Source: Mariniblastus sp. (GTDB lineage: Bacteria; Planctomycetota; Planctomycetia; Pirellulales; Pirellulaceae). From it: DNA of 33,139 nt. The translations under genes and the position numbers were made by a program. Positions 32,101-33,139 of this stretch are shown piece by piece. Within the stretch, counting starts at the first letter, position 1. Every line of letters starts with the position of its first letter. Under the pieces are notes generated by a model, which had not been told where the DNA came from, ran no database searches, and saw only the letters and a list, made by a program, of their open reading frames with translations. The stretch covers positions 1-33,139 of the forward strand of contig JABACA010000038.1 in the NCBI GenBank assembly GCA_014237975.1, in the 5' to 3' direction.

Positions 32101-33139
32101 CTATTCGCTGCGGGGAGACCCGGGCCCCTGGACCGGTTTCTGTTCTCGTCGGTGTTTGAGTAAAAAGTCGAGCGCGATGGCATCCGTTTCGTCCCGCAAG
32201 TCGCGGCGCAGATGGTGACCCTCCCCTTTCACCTCACACAGTACGACTTCGATCGCTTCCCCGTTGGAGTACTTACTCAGGGTCACCGCTTCACTTGGCC
32301 GGCTGATCACCGGCTGGGCGGCGCAACCGTTAAACGTTCGCCAGAGGTCGATCCGCTGGGCGGCCGAGTACATGGTGACTTTCGGATTGGTCGACCCGTG
32401 AAAACTTTTATCCTGATCGCCAATCACTTGCAGGATCGAAACGGGCCGGGTCGGGTCGGCCGGCGTGTGGGCCCCCTTGACCATCCCGCAGCTCATCGGC
32501 GCAAACGCGGCAAACAGGTCGGTCTGTTTGGCCAGGCGGTAACAGAACAGTCCCCCGCTGGAGTGTCCCGTGGCATAGATGGACCGGGGGTCGGCGACTC
32601 CGGCAGCGATCAACCCCTTCGCCACACCCGTCACCAGCCCGACGTCGTCGTGGTCGACGGCGTGGAACTGGTCCATGAAATTCCACTTCGCCATCGGCTG
32701 AACCGCCTCGCAGCTGACGACCACCAGGTTGCGCGGGTCGGCATGGCGACTCCACCGTTTGCTCTGACCGTCTGCCTTGCCGCCGGCGCCGTGAAAGCAG
32801 AACAGGACCGGGTAAGGGCGACCTGCTGCCAGCGACTATGGCGTCGTGATCAACAACCGGCGGGATTGGCCGTCATGATCGATCTGTATCTCGTTCAGCC
32901 CCGGGGAAAGTGAATCCAGTGGTGAATCGGCTCCGTCAGGGGATAGCTTGTCCGGTTGTTGATCGTCCGGTTGTTTGTCCTCTTTCTTGTCGTCCAGTTT
33001 CTTATCATCTGCTTCCTTATCATCTGACTTATTTTCGTTTTTATTTTCATCCGCCGCCTTGAGAGCGGCGAGGGTGGCGTTGAGACCTCGCTGCGTTTGC
33101 TGGGTAAGCGGATGTTCATCACCGAGCGTGCGACGGCGG
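32101..33139 (-). pseudogene. TPR-like/linker/PHB-depolymerase-type esterase frame, interrupted by TAG (N-terminus beyond right edge)
   Basis: One minus-strand frame (first bases divisible by 3) runs from the right edge to 32101 with a single TAG at 32836-32838. The upstream part starts RRRTLGDEHPLTQQTQ, a tetratricopeptide/kinesin-light-chain-like end, then an Asp/Lys-rich linker (for example NKSDDKEADDKKLDDKK), then LNEIQIDHDGQSRRLLITTP and the stop. Directly after the stop come SLAAGRPYPVLFCFHGAGG and the rest of an LpqC/PHB-depolymerase-like alpha/beta hydrolase: nucleophile GHSSGG, an acid near GDQDKS and a histidine in GEGHHL. The two halves join in mid strand as in intact esterases. 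A GTG at 32724 could start a truncated protein of 207 residues but would lack the first strands and the FHGAGG oxyanion loop. Pseudogene, sequencing error or stop read-through are the options. Confidence 0.75.

Noticed and set aside
32836-32838. TAG as a pyrrolysine or other recoding site
   Set aside because: No pyl gene, no obvious downstream recoding structure, and the position is a surface strand before the hydrolase core rather than a catalytic site; mutation or error is simpler, though read-through was left open.
32895-33122. Minus-strand frame beginning MMNIRLPSK near the right edge
   Set aside because: Another frame over the same bases gives the TPR-like end, acidic/basic linker and esterase strand that join the downstream hydrolase, so this basic peptide is a shadow.

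Overview
The window looks like chromosomal DNA of a planctomycete, most likely a marine Pirellulales-type bacterium. This is inferred from several lineage-typical protein types seen together: a very large Ser/Thr kinase with zinc ribbons and WD40 blades, membrane proteins beginning 'NPYASP' or carrying an 'FSLWFLLLLT' start, a DUF4190/DUF1559-like chimera, STN-like domains on coiled coils, CxC/CPxC zinc-ribbon membrane proteins and a DUF4239 protein. Genes are loosely packed on both strands. I see no tRNA, rRNA, CRISPR array, insertion sequence or phage gene. Assignments rest on motifs and recalled family features; no database search was run.

Left part (1-7294, all minus strand): a Ser/Thr kinase running off the left edge, then a four-gene operon read from 7294 down to 3577: an EgtD-type histidine methyltransferase, an ABC ATPase, a fused substrate-binding/permease protein of the glycine betaine/choline family, and a DUF427 protein. 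The layout suggests a hercynine/ergothioneine or related betaine system like EgtUV importers, with a fusion order opposite to the one I recall for EgtU.

Middle (7330-16513): a secreted alpha/beta hydrolase with a near-consensus promoter, a BlaI/MecI-type repressor with no sensor peptidase beside it, a hypothetical protein with a conserved C-terminal domain, a secreted prolyl oligopeptidase, then pheA (chorismate mutase/prephenate dehydratase), a Ycf48-like beta-propeller protein and a TauD-family dioxygenase on the plus strand.

16543-25596: histidine ammonia-lyase with membrane and CxxC proteins (minus strand), a PDZ protein and a Spy-like secreted protein (plus), a coiled-coil/STN protein (minus), DUF4239, a DUF4190/DUF1559-like chimera and a small membrane protein (plus).

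Right part (25799-33139): an MFS transporter, a secreted HExxH zinc peptidase, a DUF4396 membrane protein with a duplicated Met/His-rich loop, a zinc-ribbon membrane protein, an ELIC-like pentameric ligand-gated ion channel with a strong hairpin just ahead of its ribosome binding site, and at the edge an esterase frame joined to a TPR-like segment by an Asp/Lys-rich linker but broken by an in-frame TAG.

The items most worth following are the egtD-transporter operon, the ligand-gated channel, the TAG-interrupted TPR-esterase, the threonine repeats ahead of the kinase domain, and the DUF4396 Met/His repeats.
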